64,000 nucleotides of DNA from Massilia rubra (lineage in GTDB: Bacteria; Pseudomonadota; Gammaproteobacteria; Burkholderiales; Burkholderiaceae_D), in contig NZ_VUYU01000017.1 of NCBI RefSeq assembly GCF_011682065.1, forward strand, positions 1 through 64,000. The letters run 5' to 3'. The notes beneath the pieces were generated by a model that worked only from the letters and a program-made list of their open reading frames with translations, had not been told where the DNA came from and searched no databases. Numbering within the stretch: position 1 is the stretch's first letter; the number at the start of each line of letters is the position of its first letter. A program made the translations under genes and the position numbers. Shown here piece by piece: positions 27,205-37,038 of the stretch.

Positions 27205-28311
27205 ATGTCCCAGCAATTCGGTCCAGAATACGTCCGCGCCATCGCCCCCTACCAGGCGGGCAAACCGATCGCCGAAGTCGCGCGCGAGTTCGGCCTCGAC
27301 GAAGCGAACATCGTCAAACTGGCGTCGAACGAAAATCCGTTCGGCGTGCCCGCATCGAGCCAGCAAGCCATGGCCGCGGCGGTGGCCGACCTGGGACGCT
27401 ACCCCGACGCCAACGGTTTTGATTTGAAAGCGGCGCTGTCGAAGCGCTACGAAGTGCCGGCCGACTGGATCACCCTGGGCAACGGCAGCAACGACATCCT
27501 CGAGATCGCCGCCCACGCGTTCGTGCAAAAAGGCCAGGCCGTGGTGTACTCGCAGTACTCGTTCGCCGTGTACGCGCTGGCGACGCAAGGCGTGGGCGCG
27601 CGCGCCATCGTGGTGCCGGCCAGGGATTACGGCCACGACCTCGACGCCATGGCGGCGGCGATCGACGCCGACACGCGCCTGGTCTTCATCGCCAACCCGA
27701 ACAACCCGACCGGCACCTTTATTGCGGCCGCGCAGATCGAAGCATTCCTGGGCAAGGTGCCGGCCAACGTGGTCGTGGTGCTGGACGAAGCCTACAACGA
27801 GTTCCTCGCGCCCGAGCACCAGTTCGAGTCAAGCCAGTGGGCGCGCAAGTACCCGAATTTGCTGGTCTCGCGCACCTTCTCCAAAGCCTATGGCCTGGCC
27901 GGCCTGCGCGTCGGTTTTGCGATTGCGCAGCCGGCCCTGACCGACCTGATGAACCGCATCCGGCAACCGTTCAACGTCAATTCGCTGGCGCAGGCGGCGG
28001 CGATTGCCGCCCTGAACGACAAGCCCTTCCTGGAGCAGGGCGCCAAGAACAACGCCGCCGGCTACGCCCAGTTTGTCGAAGCCTTCGACGAGCTGGAATT
28101 GCAGTACGTGCCATCGTTCGGTAATTTCGTGCTGGTCAAGGTCGGCGACGACGATGGCGCCGGCAGCCGCGTGAACCTGGCGCTGCTCAAGCAAGGCGTG
28201 ATCGTGCGCCCGGTCGGCAACTACGGCCTGCCGCAATGGCTGCGCATCTCGATCGGCCTGCCGGCCGAAAACGCGATCTTCATCGCCGCCCTCAAGAAAG
28301 CGCTGGCCTGA
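27205..28311 (+). CDS. hisC: Histidinol-phosphate / aromatic aminotransferase
   Basis: A 368-residue class I/II PLP aminotransferase with NPNNPTG, DEAYNEF and the PLP lysine in SRTFSKAYGLAGLRVG. HisC family enzymes transaminate imidazole acetol phosphate. When encoded between pheA and tyrA they commonly also act on phenylpyruvate, prephenate or hydroxyphenylpyruvate (HisC2 type). The context therefore favours an aromatic role, possibly with a second hisC elsewhere. It ends one base before the tyrA GTG, indicating translational coupling. Confidence 0.93.
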   Translation: MSQQFGPEYVRAIAPYQAGKPIAEVAREFGLDEANIVKLASNENPFGVPASSQQAMAAAVADLGRYPDANGFDLKAALSKRYEVPADWITLGNGSNDILEIAAHAFVQKGQAVVYSQYSFAVYALATQGVGARAIVVPARDYGHDLDAMAAAIDADTRLVFIANPNNPTGTFIAAAQIEAFLGKVPANVVVVLDEAYNEFLAPEHQFESSQWARKYPNLLVSRTFSKAYGLAGLRVGFAIAQPALTDLMNRIRQPFNVNSLAQAAAIAALNDKPFLEQGAKNNAAGYAQFVEAFDELELQYVPSFGNFVLVKVGDDDGAGSRVNLALLKQGVIVRPVGNYGLPQWLRISIGLPAENAIFIAALKKALA

Positions 28312-28312
28312 C

Positions 28313-29218
28313 GTGTTCAATAAAGTCGTCATCTTCGGCGTTGGGCTGATCGGCGGCTCGTTCGCGCGCGCGCTGCGCCATGCCGGCGTGGTAAGCACCC
28401 TGGTCGGCGTGGGGCGCTCGCCGCAAGCGATGGCGCGCGCGCTCGAACTGGGCATCATCGACCAGGCGGCGGCCTCGGTGCAGGATGCGATGGCGGGCGC
28501 CGACTTGGTGCTGATCGCCGCGCCGGTGGCGCAGACCGCAGCGATCCTGGCCTCGCTGCTGCCGTACCTGGAAGCGGGCACCATCGTCACCGACGCCGGC
28601 AGCACCAAGTCCGACGTGGTGGCGGCGGCGCGCGCCGTGATGAAAGGGCGTGTCGGCCAGTTCGTGCCGGGGCACCCGATCGCCGGGCGCGAAACCAACG
28701 GGCCGGACGCCGCCATCGTCGACCTGTACCACGGCAAAAAAACCGTGCTCACGCCGCTGCCCGAAAATACGGCCGGCGATGTTGACAAGGTGGCTGCCGC
28801 GTGGAGCGCGTGCGGCGCCATCATCCACAAGCTCTCGCCGCAGGAACACGACACCGTGTTCGCCTCGGTCAGCCACCTGCCGCACTTGCTGGCGTATGCG
28901 CTGGTCGACGACATCGCCCGAAAGCCCCACGCCGGCCTGTTGTTCCAGTACGCCGCCAGCGGCTTTCGAGACTTCACGCGCATCGCCGGCTCGTCGCCCG
29001 AGATGTGGCGCGACATCTCGCTGGCCAACCAATCGGCCCTTCTGGGCGAGTTGGACGCATATCTGGCACAATTAACAGTGATGCGCGCCATGCTCGCCAG
29101 CGGCGACGGCGTGGCGCTCGAAGCGGTCTACGCCAACGCCCAGCGCGCGCGCTGCCGCTGGATCGAAGCGATCGAAACGGCCGAAGCGCCGCCGGCGCCA
29201 GGCAGCAGTCCGGAATAA
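28313..29218 (+). CDS. tyrA: Prephenate dehydrogenase
   Basis: A 301-residue NAD(P)-dependent dehydrogenase with N-terminal Rossmann motif [22 protein letters not shown] and the helical dimerisation domain. It oxidises prephenate (or arogenate) to give hydroxyphenylpyruvate for tyrosine. It starts with GTG at 28313, one base after the hisC stop. In many pseudomonads tyrA is fused to aroA; here they are separate genes 25 bp apart, as in other Burkholderiales. Confidence 0.95.
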   Translation: MFNKVVIFGVGLIGGSFARALRHAGVVSTLVGVGRSPQAMARALELGIIDQAAASVQDAMAGADLVLIAAPVAQTAAILASLLPYLEAGTIVTDAGSTKSDVVAAARAVMKGRVGQFVPGHPIAGRETNGPDAAIVDLYHGKKTVLTPLPENTAGDVDKVAAAWSACGAIIHKLSPQEHDTVFASVSHLPHLLAYALVDDIARKPHAGLLFQYAASGFRDFTRIAGSSPEMWRDISLANQSALLGELDAYLAQLTVMRAMLASGDGVALEAVYANAQRARCRWIEAIETAEAPPAPGSSPE

Positions 29219-29243
29219 ACCCAGTATCTCAAGGAACCCCAGC

Positions 29244-30578
29244 ATGACCCAGCAGAAGCAGTACCCGCACCATATCGATCTCAAGCCCGTCATGCACGTC
29301 GAGGGCGTGGTGCGGCTGCCGGGGTCCAAGAGCATTTCCAACCGCACCTTGCTGCTGGCCGCGCTGGCCGAAGGCAGCACCACCATCATCGACCTGCTGG
29401 CCTCGGACGACACCCTGGTCATGCTGGGCGCGCTGCGCTCGCTGGGCCTGAAATGGGACCAGGTCGACGAGCACACCCACATCGTGCATGGCGGCGGCGG
29501 CGCGTTGCCGGTGCACGAAGCCGATCTGTTCATGGGTAACGCCGGCACCGCGATCCGCCCGCTGACGGCGGCGCTGGCCGTCATTGGCGGCGACTACACG
29601 CTGCACGGCGTCACGCGCATGCACGAGCGTCCGATCGGCGACCTGGTCGACGCATTGAATGCCATCGGCGCGCAGATCGAATACACCGGCGTGGAAGGTT
29701 TTCCGCCGCTGCGCATCCGGCGCGGGCATATCCACGCGCAGCGCCTGTCGGTGCGCGGCAACGTATCGAGCCAGTTCCTGACCGCCTTGCTGATGGCCGC
29801 GCCGCTGATGGCGCGCGAGCAGCCGGTGACGATCGACGTGGTCGGAGAACTGATCTCCAAGCCGTATATCGAGATTACCCTGAACCTGATGCGGCGCTTC
29901 GGCGTGACGGTGGAGCAGGATGGCTGGCAATCGTTCACCGTGCAGCCGGGGCAGCGCTACACCAGTCCGGGCACGATTCATGTGGAAGGCGATGCCTCGT
30001 CGGCCTCGTACTTTTTGGCGGCGGGCGCGATTGGCGGCGGTCCGATCCGGGTTGAGGGAGTAGGGCGCGACAGCATCCAGGGCGACGTGCGCTTTGCCGA
30101 AGCGCTCGAGCAGATGGGCGCGACGATCACGCGCGGCGACAACTGGATCGAAGCGCGCTCGAACGGTGTACTGAAAGCCATCGACGCCGACTTCAATCAC
30201 ATTCCCGACGCGGCGATGACGATTGCGGTGGCCGCGCTGTACGCCGACGGCACCACGACCTTGCGCAACATCGCCAGCTGGCGCGTGAAAGAGACCGACC
30301 GGCTGGCCGCGATGGCGACCGAATTGCGCAAGCTTGGCGCGATTGTCGTGGAAGGGCCCGATTTCATCTCCGTGACGCCGCCCGAGGGCGAGCTGAGCGC
30401 GGCGACGATCGACACGTATGACGACCACCGGATGGCGATGTGTTTCTCGCTGGCGAGCCTGGATGGCAAAGCGCGGCGCGGCAACACGATGCGCATCAAC
30501 GACCCCAAGTGCGTCGCCAAGACCTTCCCCGACTACTTTGCCGCCTTCGCCGGCATCGCCCAGGAGAATCTGATTTAG
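29244..30578 (+). CDS. aroA: 3-phosphoshikimate 1-carboxyvinyltransferase (EPSP synthase)
   Basis: A 444-residue EPSP synthase. The N-terminal [20 protein letters not shown] and [14 protein letters not shown] loops bind phosphoenolpyruvate and shikimate-3-phosphate, and the C-terminal [13 protein letters not shown] motif is present. It catalyses the sixth shikimate-pathway step. The GNAGTAIRP pattern is the glyphosate-sensitive class I type. A triplicated palindromic repeat (30591-30876) begins 12 bp behind its stop, before cmk. Confidence 0.97.
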   Translation: MTQQKQYPHHIDLKPVMHVEGVVRLPGSKSISNRTLLLAALAEGSTTIIDLLASDDTLVMLGALRSLGLKWDQVDEHTHIVHGGGGALPVHEADLFMGNAGTAIRPLTAALAVIGGDYTLHGVTRMHERPIGDLVDALNAIGAQIEYTGVEGFPPLRIRRGHIHAQRLSVRGNVSSQFLTALLMAAPLMAREQPVTIDVVGELISKPYIEITLNLMRRFGVTVEQDGWQSFTVQPGQRYTSPGTIHVEGDASSASYFLAAGAIGGGPIRVEGVGRDSIQGDVRFAEALEQMGATITRGDNWIEARSNGVLKAIDADFNHIPDAAMTIAVAALYADGTTTLRNIASWRVKETDRLAAMATELRKLGAIVVEGPDFISVTPPEGELSAATIDTYDDHRMAMCFSLASLDGKARRGNTMRINDPKCVAKTFPDYFAAFAGIAQENLI

Positions 30579-30590
30579 TTGCACAACCGA

Positions 30591-30876
30591 GACGTTCATC
30601 GGGGTCTGACCTCTGATTCGAAATATTTCTTAATTGAGGTCAGACCCCGGTTAAGCAGGGGCAGCGCTCCGACTCGGGACATTTCCTAATCGGGGTCAGA
30701 CGTTCACCGGGGTCTGACCTCTGATTCGAAATATTTCTTAATTGAGGTCAGACCCCGGTTAAGCAGGGGGGCAGCGCTCCGACTCGGGACATTTCCTAAT
30801 CGGGGTCGGACGTTCACCGGGGTCTGACCTCTGATTCGAAATATTTCTTAATTGAGGTCAGACCCCGGTTAAGCAA
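30591..30876. repeat. Three tandem copies of a ~108-bp palindromic repeat
   Basis: Copies start at 30591, 30699 and 30809, each with GACGTTCAYC. Units 1 and 2 are 108 and 110 bp; the third is partial. Each contains GGGGTCTGACCTC and GAGGTCAGACCCC, a perfect 13-bp inverted repeat around an AT-rich 22-base loop. Copies are almost identical. The array fills most of the 346-bp aroA-cmk gap. A lone half unit lies at 182-236. Confidence 0.9.
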
Positions 30877-30924
30877 GTTGTTGTTTTTGTACGTTTTATA
30901 GTGATTTCACCAGGACACCGTCCC

Positions 30925-31596
30925 ATGCCACATTCGCATATTCCCGTCATCGCCATCGATGGCCCCACCGCTTCCGGCAAGGGCACCGTCGCCCACAAGG
31001 TGGCCGATCGGCTCGGCTTCCATTACCTCGATTCCGGCGCCTTGTACCGTCTTACCGCGCTGATGGCCTTGCGCAAGGGGACGGCGGTCAATGACGAGCA
31101 CGCCCTCGCCAAGCTGGCCGAACACCTCCCCGCCAGCTTCAGCGGCGGCGAAATCCTGCTGGCGAACGAACATGTCACCCAACTCATCCGCGCGGAAGAG
31201 GTTGGCAACATGGCGTCGAAGATCGCGGCGCTGCCCGCCGTGCGCCAGGCTTTGTTCGCCCTGCAACTGGGCTTTCGCCGGGCCCCCGGACTGGTCGCCG
31301 ATGGCCGCGACATGGGCACGGTAATCTTTCCGCACGCGCAACTGAAGGTGTTTCTCACCGCCAGTACCGAGGCGCGCGCGCAACGCCGATATAAGCAATT
31401 GATTGACAAGGGGTTTTCTGCTAATATAGAAGACCTCCTGTCCGATTTGAAGGCGCGCGACGACCGTGATACTTACCGGGCCATCGCGCCATTGATGCCG
31501 GCAGAAGGGGCGCACCTGCTCGACACCTCGAATATGACCGCTGACGAAGCGGTCGAGGAAGTGCTGAAATGGTATGCGCACGCTAAGCAGTCGTAG
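30925..31596 (+). CDS. cmk: Cytidylate kinase
   Basis: A 223-residue P-loop kinase: Walker [22 protein letters not shown], and the CMP-binding [12 protein letters not shown] segment. It phosphorylates CMP and dCMP with ATP. The ATG at 30925 fits the family N-terminus; a GTG at 30901 is also open. A consensus sigma-70-like promoter (31403-31430) sits within its coding sequence and probably drives rpsA. The operon partner aroA is separated by the repeat array, so cmk may depend on read-through or a local promoter. Confidence 0.96.
   Translation: MPHSHIPVIAIDGPTASGKGTVAHKVADRLGFHYLDSGALYRLTALMALRKGTAVNDEHALAKLAEHLPASFSGGEILLANEHVTQLIRAEEVGNMASKIAALPAVRQALFALQLGFRRAPGLVADGRDMGTVIFPHAQLKVFLTASTEARAQRRYKQLIDKGFSANIEDLLSDLKARDDRDTYRAIAPLMPAEGAHLLDTSNMTADEAVEEVLKWYAHAKQS
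31403..31430 (+). promoter_or_regulatory. Promoter inside cmk, probably for rpsA
   Basis: TTGACA (31403-31408), a 16-bp spacer and TATAGA (31425-31430) lie in a locally AT-rich part of cmk, 284 bp before the rpsA start. The local base composition differs from the rest of the gene. In E. coli rpsA promoters also lie in the upstream cmk region. The remaining gap (31597-31713) holds a TTGCAATTGCAA palindrome. Confidence 0.6.
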
Positions 31597-31713
31597 TCTG
31601 AAGTAGCAATGGGTGCTTGCAATTGCAATAGTGCCATTGCAGGCGTTGAATCAACCTATAACCCAGTTTAAGTCGCATGGTGCGATCTCTGCTGGCTAAC
31701 TCGTGTACAAACT

Positions 31714-33426
31714 ATGTCAACAGCAACAACTGAAGCAACCGGTATGGAAAGTTTTGCAGCGCTCTTCGAGGAATCGTTGTCGCGCCAAGATATGCGCTCC
31801 GGCGAAGTTATTTCCGCTGAAGTCGTGCGTCTCGACCACAATTTCGTGATCGTCAACGCTGGCCTCAAATCCGAAGCTTTCATTCCTATCGAAGAATTCA
31901 AGAACGACCAGGGCGAACTGGAAGTTCAAGTCGGCGATTTCGTTTCCGTAGCGATTGAGTCGCTGGAAAACGGCTTCGGCGACACCATCCTGTCGCGCGA
32001 CAAGGCAAAACGCCTGGCGTCGTGGCTGGCACTGGAAAAAGCCATGGAATCGGGCGAGATCGTCGTCGGTACCGTCAATGGCAAAGTCAAGGGCGGCCTG
32101 ACCGTTCTGACCAACGGCATCCGCGCGTTCCTGCCGGGTTCGCTGGTCGACACCCGTCCTGTCAAGGACACCACCCCGTTCGAAGGCAAGACCCTGGAAT
32201 TCAAGGTCATCAAGCTCGACCGTAAGCGTAACAACGTGGTTCTGTCCCGCCGCGCCGTCATCGAAGCTTCGATGGGCGAAGAGCGTCAGAAACTGATGGA
32301 AACGCTGAAAGAAGGCACCGTGGTTACCGGCGTCGTCAAAAATATCACCGACTACGGCGCGTTCGTGGATCTGGGCGGTATCGATGGCCTGCTGCACATC
32401 ACCGACCTGGCATGGCGTCGTGTGCGTCACCCGTCGGAAGTGCTGACCGTTGGCCAGGAAATCACCGCCAAAGTCCTGAAGTACGATCAGGAAAAGAACC
32501 GTGTTTCGCTGGGCGTGAAGCAACTGGGCGACGATCCTTGGACCGGTCTGTCCCGTCGTTACCCACAAAGCACCCGTCTGTTCGGCAAAGTAACGAACCT
32601 CACCGACTACGGCGCGTTCGTGGAAGTCGAGCAGGGTATCGAAGGTCTGGTCCACGTTTCCGAAATGGACTGGACCAACAAGAACGTGGCGCCAAACAAA
32701 GTTGTCCAGCTGGGCGACGAAGTGGAAGTCATGGTTCTCGAGATCGACGAAGAGCGTCGCCGTATTTCGCTGGGCATGAAGCAGTGCAAAGCCAATCCTT
32801 GGGATGACTTCGGCGTTACCCATAAAAAGGGCGACAAAGTCCGCGGCGCGATCAAGTCGATCACCGACTTCGGCGTGTTCATCGGCCTGGCCGGCAACAT
32901 CGATGGTCTGGTGCACCTGTCCGACCTGTCCTGGACCGAAACCGGCGAAGAAGCTGTCCGTCGTTTCAAAAAGGGCGACGAACTGGAAGCCATCGTGTTG
33001 GCAATCGACGTCGAGCGCGAGCGCGTTTCCCTGGGTGTCAAGCAACTCGAAGGCGACCCATTCAACAACTTCGCTGCAATGAACGACAAAGGCTCCCTGG
33101 TAACGGGTACGGTCAAGTCGGTCGAGCCTAAGGGCGCTGTGATCCAGCTGTCCGAAGAAGTTGAAGGCTACCTGCGTGCTTCCGAAATCTCGCGCGACCG
33201 CGTTGAAGATGCCGGTACCCACCTGAAGGTTGGCGATTCGGTTGAAGCACTGGTGATCAACATTGACCGCAAAGCGCGCAGCATCCAGCTGTCGATCAAA
33301 GCGAAAGACAATGTCGACACCCAGGAAGCGATGCAGAAAATTGCTTCGACCTCCGACAACAATGCAGCATCGGGCACCACCAGCCTGGGCGCACTGTTGA
33401 AAGCTAAGTTCGACAACAAGAACTAA
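31714..33426 (+). CDS. rpsA: 30S ribosomal protein S1
   Basis: A 570-residue protein with six S1 (OB-fold) RNA-binding domains; the repeats [42 protein letters not shown] and [21 protein letters not shown] are clear. S1 brings mRNA to the 30S subunit. The ATG at 31714 has no visible Shine-Dalgarno (GTGTACAAACT precedes it), and neither does the next ATG (31744). The E. coli gene is likewise translated without a strong SD and is autoregulated. Codon choice is visibly biased to highly expressed codons. ihfB follows 18 bp later. Confidence 0.98.
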   Translation: MSTATTEATGMESFAALFEESLSRQDMRSGEVISAEVVRLDHNFVIVNAGLKSEAFIPIEEFKNDQGELEVQVGDFVSVAIESLENGFGDTILSRDKAKRLASWLALEKAMESGEIVVGTVNGKVKGGLTVLTNGIRAFLPGSLVDTRPVKDTTPFEGKTLEFKVIKLDRKRNNVVLSRRAVIEASMGEERQKLMETLKEGTVVTGVVKNITDYGAFVDLGGIDGLLHITDLAWRRVRHPSEVLTVGQEITAKVLKYDQEKNRVSLGVKQLGDDPWTGLSRRYPQSTRLFGKVTNLTDYGAFVEVEQGIEGLVHVSEMDWTNKNVAPNKVVQLGDEVEVMVLEIDEERRRISLGMKQCKANPWDDFGVTHKKGDKVRGAIKSITDFGVFIGLAGNIDGLVHLSDLSWTETGEEAVRRFKKGDELEAIVLAIDVERERVSLGVKQLEGDPFNNFAAMNDKGSLVTGTVKSVEPKGAVIQLSEEVEGYLRASEISRDRVEDAGTHLKVGDSVEALVINIDRKARSIQLSIKAKDNVDTQEAMQKIASTSDNNAASGTTSLGALLKAKFDNKN

Positions 33427-33444
33427 GACACTCGGAATCGACAG

Positions 33445-33750
33445 ATGACGAAGTCCGAGTTGATTAACCGCCTGGCTGAGCGCTATTCTCAGCTGGTGGC
33501 CAAGGATGCGGAGTACGCTGTCAAGACCATTCTCGATGCCATGACCAACGCTTTGGCGACTGGCCAGCGCATCGAGATCCGTGGTTTTGGTAGTTTTGCC
33601 CTGAACAGCCGGCCGCCGCGCATCGGACGCAATCCCAAGTCCGGCGACAAGGTGATGGTGCCCGAAAAACGGGTACCGCACTTCAAGCCGGGCAAGCAAT
33701 TGCGCGAACGGGTAGATGCGATGGTCGGGCAGCCGATTATTGAAGACTGA
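33445..33750 (+). CDS. ihfB: Integration host factor subunit beta
   Basis: A 101-residue HU/IHF family DNA-bending protein. [14 protein letters not shown], the dimer core [26 protein letters not shown] and the DNA-inserting beta arm ending [22 protein letters not shown] are all present. The proline of RPPRIGRNP intercalates at IHF kinks. With IhfA it organises the nucleoid and assists regulators and recombination. It is co-transcribed after rpsA and ends at a strong terminator (33771-33798). Confidence 0.97.
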   Translation: MTKSELINRLAERYSQLVAKDAEYAVKTILDAMTNALATGQRIEIRGFGSFALNSRPPRIGRNPKSGDKVMVPEKRVPHFKPGKQLRERVDAMVGQPIIED

Positions 33751-33770
33751 GTCGTTTGTCGACACAGAAG

Positions 33771-33798
33771 AACGGCATCCTTGGATGCCGTTTTTTTT
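33771..33798 (+). terminator. Terminator of the rpsA-ihfB unit
   Basis: AACGGCATCC-TT-GGATGCCGTT is a perfect 10-bp stem followed by a T run to 33798. Confidence 0.93.
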
Positions 33799-33842
33799 CG
33801 TCCGCAAAGTTGTAAACCAGGGATCGACACCAATTTTGTCGT

Positions 33843-33936
33843 CGTCCCCGCGCAGGCGGGGATCCATAGCACCTATGCTCATAGGTGCTATAGGCCCCCG
33901 CCTGCGCGGGGGCGACGGCCGAGAGGCCGTCGTTTT
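33843..33936. repeat. REP doublet (REPIN-like) plus a GNRA-loop hairpin
   Basis: Inverted REP arms GTCCCCGCGCAGGCGGGG (about 33843-33860) and CCCCCGCCTGCGCGGGGGCGAC (about 33895-33916) bracket an inner hairpin ATAGCACCTATG/ATAGGTGCTAT. A second hairpin GACGGCC-GAGA-GGCCGTC followed by GTTTT (about 33914-33936) comes directly after and could be a terminator. The same REP core flanks the IS at 38630-40133. Confidence 0.8.
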
Positions 33937-33982
33937 GGTGTAATATGCGACACTTGCGACCTTTTCAGACTGGACCTGGCTG

Positions 33983-34288
33983 ATGAAATTTGTATCCACC
34001 ATCGTTGGATTTATTCTGTTTATCCTGTTTTTCGGCTTCGCTCTGAAGAACACGCAGGAAGTCGACCTGCACTTTTTCCTCAATTACGAACTGCGCGGCC
34101 CGCTGGTGCTGATGCTGCTGGGCTTTTTCGTGGCCGGCGCCGCCCTCGGCATCCTGGCCGTCACGCCCACCGTGTTCCGCCACCGCCGCGAAACGTCGAA
34201 GCACAAGAACACCATCGTCGCCCTGCAAACCGTGGCGCGCACCACTGTGGCCCAACCGCAGCCGGACAGCGTCAGTACTCAACAGTAA
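33983..34288 (+). CDS. lapA: LapA family protein (LPS assembly regulator, DUF1049)
   Basis: A 101-residue inner-membrane protein with two transmembrane segments (about 5-22 and 41-62) and a charged cytosolic tail. It matches the LapA/DUF1049 family. LapA works with LapB, a scaffold that directs FtsH to degrade LpxC and thereby limits LPS synthesis. lapB follows 41 bp downstream, the conserved pair. The SD before the ATG at 33983 is weak. Confidence 0.9.
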   Translation: MKFVSTIVGFILFILFFGFALKNTQEVDLHFFLNYELRGPLVLMLLGFFVAGAALGILAVTPTVFRHRRETSKHKNTIVALQTVARTTVAQPQPDSVSTQQ

Positions 34289-34329
34289 CCCCGCAGTAAG
34301 CCATCTGAAAAACTAACAAAAAGAACCGC

Positions 34330-35505
34330 ATGGAATTAGAAACCTGGATGTTGCTTGGCATCCCCTTGTTTTTCGCCCTGGGATGGATCGCCGCGCGCGT
34401 TGACATCAAGCAACTGCTGTCCGAATCGCGCACATTGCCGCGAGGATATTTTCGCGGCCTGAACTTTCTGCTCAACGAGCAACCCGACAAGGCCATCGAT
34501 GCTTTCATCGACATCGTCAAGCTCGATCCCGAAACGGTGGAGATGCACTTCGCCCTCGGCAACCTGTTCCGCCGCCGTGGCGAGATCGAGCGCGCCATCC
34601 GCGTGCACCAGAACCTGCTCTCGCGTGCCGACCTGCCGGCCGATGAAAAGGCGCACGGCCAGTACGAACTGGGCATGGATTACCTCAAGGCTGGCCTGCT
34701 CGACCGCGCCGAGGAAACCTTCAACCTGCTGCTCGACACGCCCTACGGCGCCCAGGCGCGCCGCGCCTTGCTCGAAATCTACCAGCGCGAAAAAGAATGG
34801 CCGCGCGCGATCGAAGCCGCCCTCGGGCTGCAAGAGTCGGGCGCCGGCGCGCGCCAGAAGGAAATCGCCCAGTTCTACTGCGAGCTGGCCCAGGATGCGC
34901 TGGTCCACATGCACACCGACGACGCCCTGGCCCTGCTCGACAAAGCCCTGCAGGCCGACCGCAAGAACGTGCGCGCCACCTTGTTGACCGGCGACGCCCA
35001 ACTGGTCAAGGATGATGTCGAAGGCGCGCTGGTGACCTGGCGCCGCGTCGAACAGCAAAGCGTGCCGCACGTGGCCCTGGTCGCGCAGCGCTTGATGGAC
35101 GGCTACCGCAAGGTCGGCCGCCCGCAGGAGGGTGTCAACCTGTTGCGCTCCTACCTGGCCGAAGCATCCTCGATCGACCTGATCGAAGTGGTGTTCAAGG
35201 CCGTCATCGAACTCGATGGGGTGGACGCGGCCAAGCAGTTGATGATCGATGAACTGCGCCGCAATCCGACCCTGCTCGGCCTCGACAAACTGCTCGAAGC
35301 GCGCCTGATGGACGCCCCGGCCGATGTCTGGGAAGAGCTGTCGATGGTGAAGAACCTGGTGCGTGGTTACACCCAGAAGCTGGCGCGCTACCAGTGCAGC
35401 CACTGCGGCTTCAAGGCGCGCCAGTTCTACTGGCAGTGCCCGGGATGCAGCCGCTGGGAGACCTACCCGCCGCGCCGCACCGAAGAACTCAATGTCATGA
35501 ATTAA
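34330..35505 (+). CDS. lapB: Lipopolysaccharide assembly protein LapB
   Basis: A 391-residue protein with one N-terminal membrane anchor (LLGIPLFFALGWIAARVD), about nine tetratricopeptide repeats and a C-terminal rubredoxin-like metal domain (YQCSHCGFKARQFYWQCPGC, two CxxC pairs). LapB (YciM) recruits FtsH to LpxC and coordinates LPS and phospholipid synthesis. All expected parts are intact. Downstream rfaE1, a heptose kinase for the LPS core, fits an LPS-related transcription unit. Confidence 0.95.
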   Translation: MELETWMLLGIPLFFALGWIAARVDIKQLLSESRTLPRGYFRGLNFLLNEQPDKAIDAFIDIVKLDPETVEMHFALGNLFRRRGEIERAIRVHQNLLSRADLPADEKAHGQYELGMDYLKAGLLDRAEETFNLLLDTPYGAQARRALLEIYQREKEWPRAIEAALGLQESGAGARQKEIAQFYCELAQDALVHMHTDDALALLDKALQADRKNVRATLLTGDAQLVKDDVEGALVTWRRVEQQSVPHVALVAQRLMDGYRKVGRPQEGVNLLRSYLAEASSIDLIEVVFKAVIELDGVDAAKQLMIDELRRNPTLLGLDKLLEARLMDAPADVWEELSMVKNLVRGYTQKLARYQCSHCGFKARQFYWQCPGCSRWETYPPRRTEELNVMN

Positions 35506-35532
35506 ACGTAACCGATTAAGCGTATCCGAACG

Positions 35533-36516
35533 ATGACCAATCCCACCGCCACTCCGGCGCGCCTGCTCAGCGCCGACAGCCATCCCTTCATCGCCGCGCC
35601 CGACCTGGCCGCGGTGCGCATCCTGGTCGTCGGCGACGTGATGCTGGACCGTTACTGGTTCGGTGACGTCAGCCGCATCTCGCCCGAAGCGCCGGTGCCG
35701 ATCGTGCGCATCGAAAGGCGCGAAGAGCGCCTGGGTGGCGCCGCCAACGTGGCGCGCAATGCGGCGGCCCTCGGCGCCCACTGTGGCCTGCTGGGCGTGG
35801 TCGGCGCCGACGAGGCGGGCGAGCAGGTGGCGCAGCTGCTGGCCGAGTCGCGCATCGACAGCTACCTGCAGCGCGACGCCGCCATTTCCACCATCATCAA
35901 GCTGCGCGTGATCGGCCGCCAGCAGCAACTGCTGCGCATCGACTTCGAAGACGCGCCCACCGACACCGTCCTGCGCGACAAGCTCACCCAGTTCAACGCA
36001 CTGCTGCCCGATTTCGACGTGGTGATCCTGTCCGACTACAACAAGGGCAGCCTGGTGAACGTGGCGCACATGATCGAGGCGGGCCGCGCGGCCGGCAAGA
36101 TCGTCATGGTCGACCCCAAGGGCGACGATTTTTCGCGCTACGCCGGGGCCACCGTGCTCACGCCGAACAAGTCGGAGTTCCGCCGCATCGTCGGCAGCTG
36201 GTCGTCCGAAGAACAGCTCACCGCCAAGGCCCAGGCCCTGCGCACCGAACTGCGCCTGGACGCGCTGCTGCTGACGCGCTCGGAAGAGGGAATGAGTTTG
36301 TACACCGCCCATGAGGTGCTGCACATGCACGCCGACGCGCGCGAAGTGTTCGACGTCTCCGGCGCGGGCGACACGGTCATCGCCACCATGGCCTCGATGC
36401 TCGGCGCCGGCATGCCGATGGCCGACGCCATCATGACGGCCAACCGCGCCGGCGGCATCGTCGTAGGCAAGCTCGGCACGGCGACCGTGACGCGCGAGGA
36501 ACTGTTCGGCCTGTAG
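35533..36516 (+). CDS. rfaE1: D-glycero-beta-D-manno-heptose-7-phosphate kinase
   Basis: A 327-residue PfkB/ribokinase-fold kinase with LVVGDVMLDRYWFGDVSRISPE near the N-terminus and the C-terminal anion-hole motif DVSGAGDTVIATMAS. It phosphorylates heptose-7-phosphate at C1 for ADP-heptose, a precursor of the LPS inner core. Only the kinase half is present: the nucleotidylyl-transferase domain of bifunctional HldE is absent, so a separate rfaE2 is expected elsewhere. It lies 27 bp after lapB. Confidence 0.95.
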   Translation: MTNPTATPARLLSADSHPFIAAPDLAAVRILVVGDVMLDRYWFGDVSRISPEAPVPIVRIERREERLGGAANVARNAAALGAHCGLLGVVGADEAGEQVAQLLAESRIDSYLQRDAAISTIIKLRVIGRQQQLLRIDFEDAPTDTVLRDKLTQFNALLPDFDVVILSDYNKGSLVNVAHMIEAGRAAGKIVMVDPKGDDFSRYAGATVLTPNKSEFRRIVGSWSSEEQLTAKAQALRTELRLDALLLTRSEEGMSLYTAHEVLHMHADAREVFDVSGAGDTVIATMASMLGAGMPMADAIMTANRAGGIVVGKLGTATVTREELFGL

Positions 36517-36652
36517 AACAGCAGAGCCTGCCTACACGATTGGCGTTTTGTTGTTCTGATAGCGCTCAATCGGAGCGGTCAACATTGTGCCGGGTCATCC
36601 GTTAGCTTGTTGGGGCCGCACTCGCGTCCCTCTAATCTGAAGGAGATACAAC

Positions 36653-37021
36653 ATGATCCGACAATTGATGCTGGCCGTTGCAACGCTGGTGGCCGCGATG
36701 AGCATGGCGTTTGCCCAGGTCGACGTGAACAAGGCCGATGCAGCCGCACTCGACAGTGTGAAGGGCATCGGCCCCTCTACCTCCAAGCTGATCCTGGAAG
36801 AACGCACCAAGGGTGGCGAGTTCAAGGACTGGGCCGACTTTTCCAAGCGCGTCAAGGGCGTGGGCGACAAGCGCGCGGTGAAGCTCTCGCAAGCCGGCTT
36901 GCAGGTCGCGGGCAAGCCGTTTGACGGCGCCGGCGCCGCGCCGGCGACGGCGGGCAAGTCCGCACCGGCCGCCAAGCCCGCAACAGCGGCCAAGCCGGCG
37001 CCGGCGCCCGCCAAAATGTAA
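36653..37021 (+). CDS. ComEA-like helix-hairpin-helix protein
   Basis: A 122-residue protein with a signal peptide (to about residue 21, MAFA) and one HhH DNA-binding module (VDVNKADAAALDSVKGIGPSTSKLILEERTKGGEF, then DWADFSKRVKGVGDKRA). An Ala/Lys/Pro-rich tail follows. ComEA proteins bind incoming double-stranded DNA in the periplasm during natural transformation; short homologues like this one are widespread and not always involved in competence. No other competence gene lies nearby. SD AAGGAG precedes the ATG. A terminator follows. Confidence 0.88.
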   Translation: MIRQLMLAVATLVAAMSMAFAQVDVNKADAAALDSVKGIGPSTSKLILEERTKGGEFKDWADFSKRVKGVGDKRAVKLSQAGLQVAGKPFDGAGAAPATAGKSAPAAKPATAAKPAPAPAKM

Positions 37022-37038
37022 GCGCCGTGCGTCTCGCC

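Noticed and set aside
30591-30876. Possible CRISPR array
   Set aside because: Units of about 108 bp with nearly identical whole sequence, no unique spacers and no cas genes; this is a tandem palindromic repeat.
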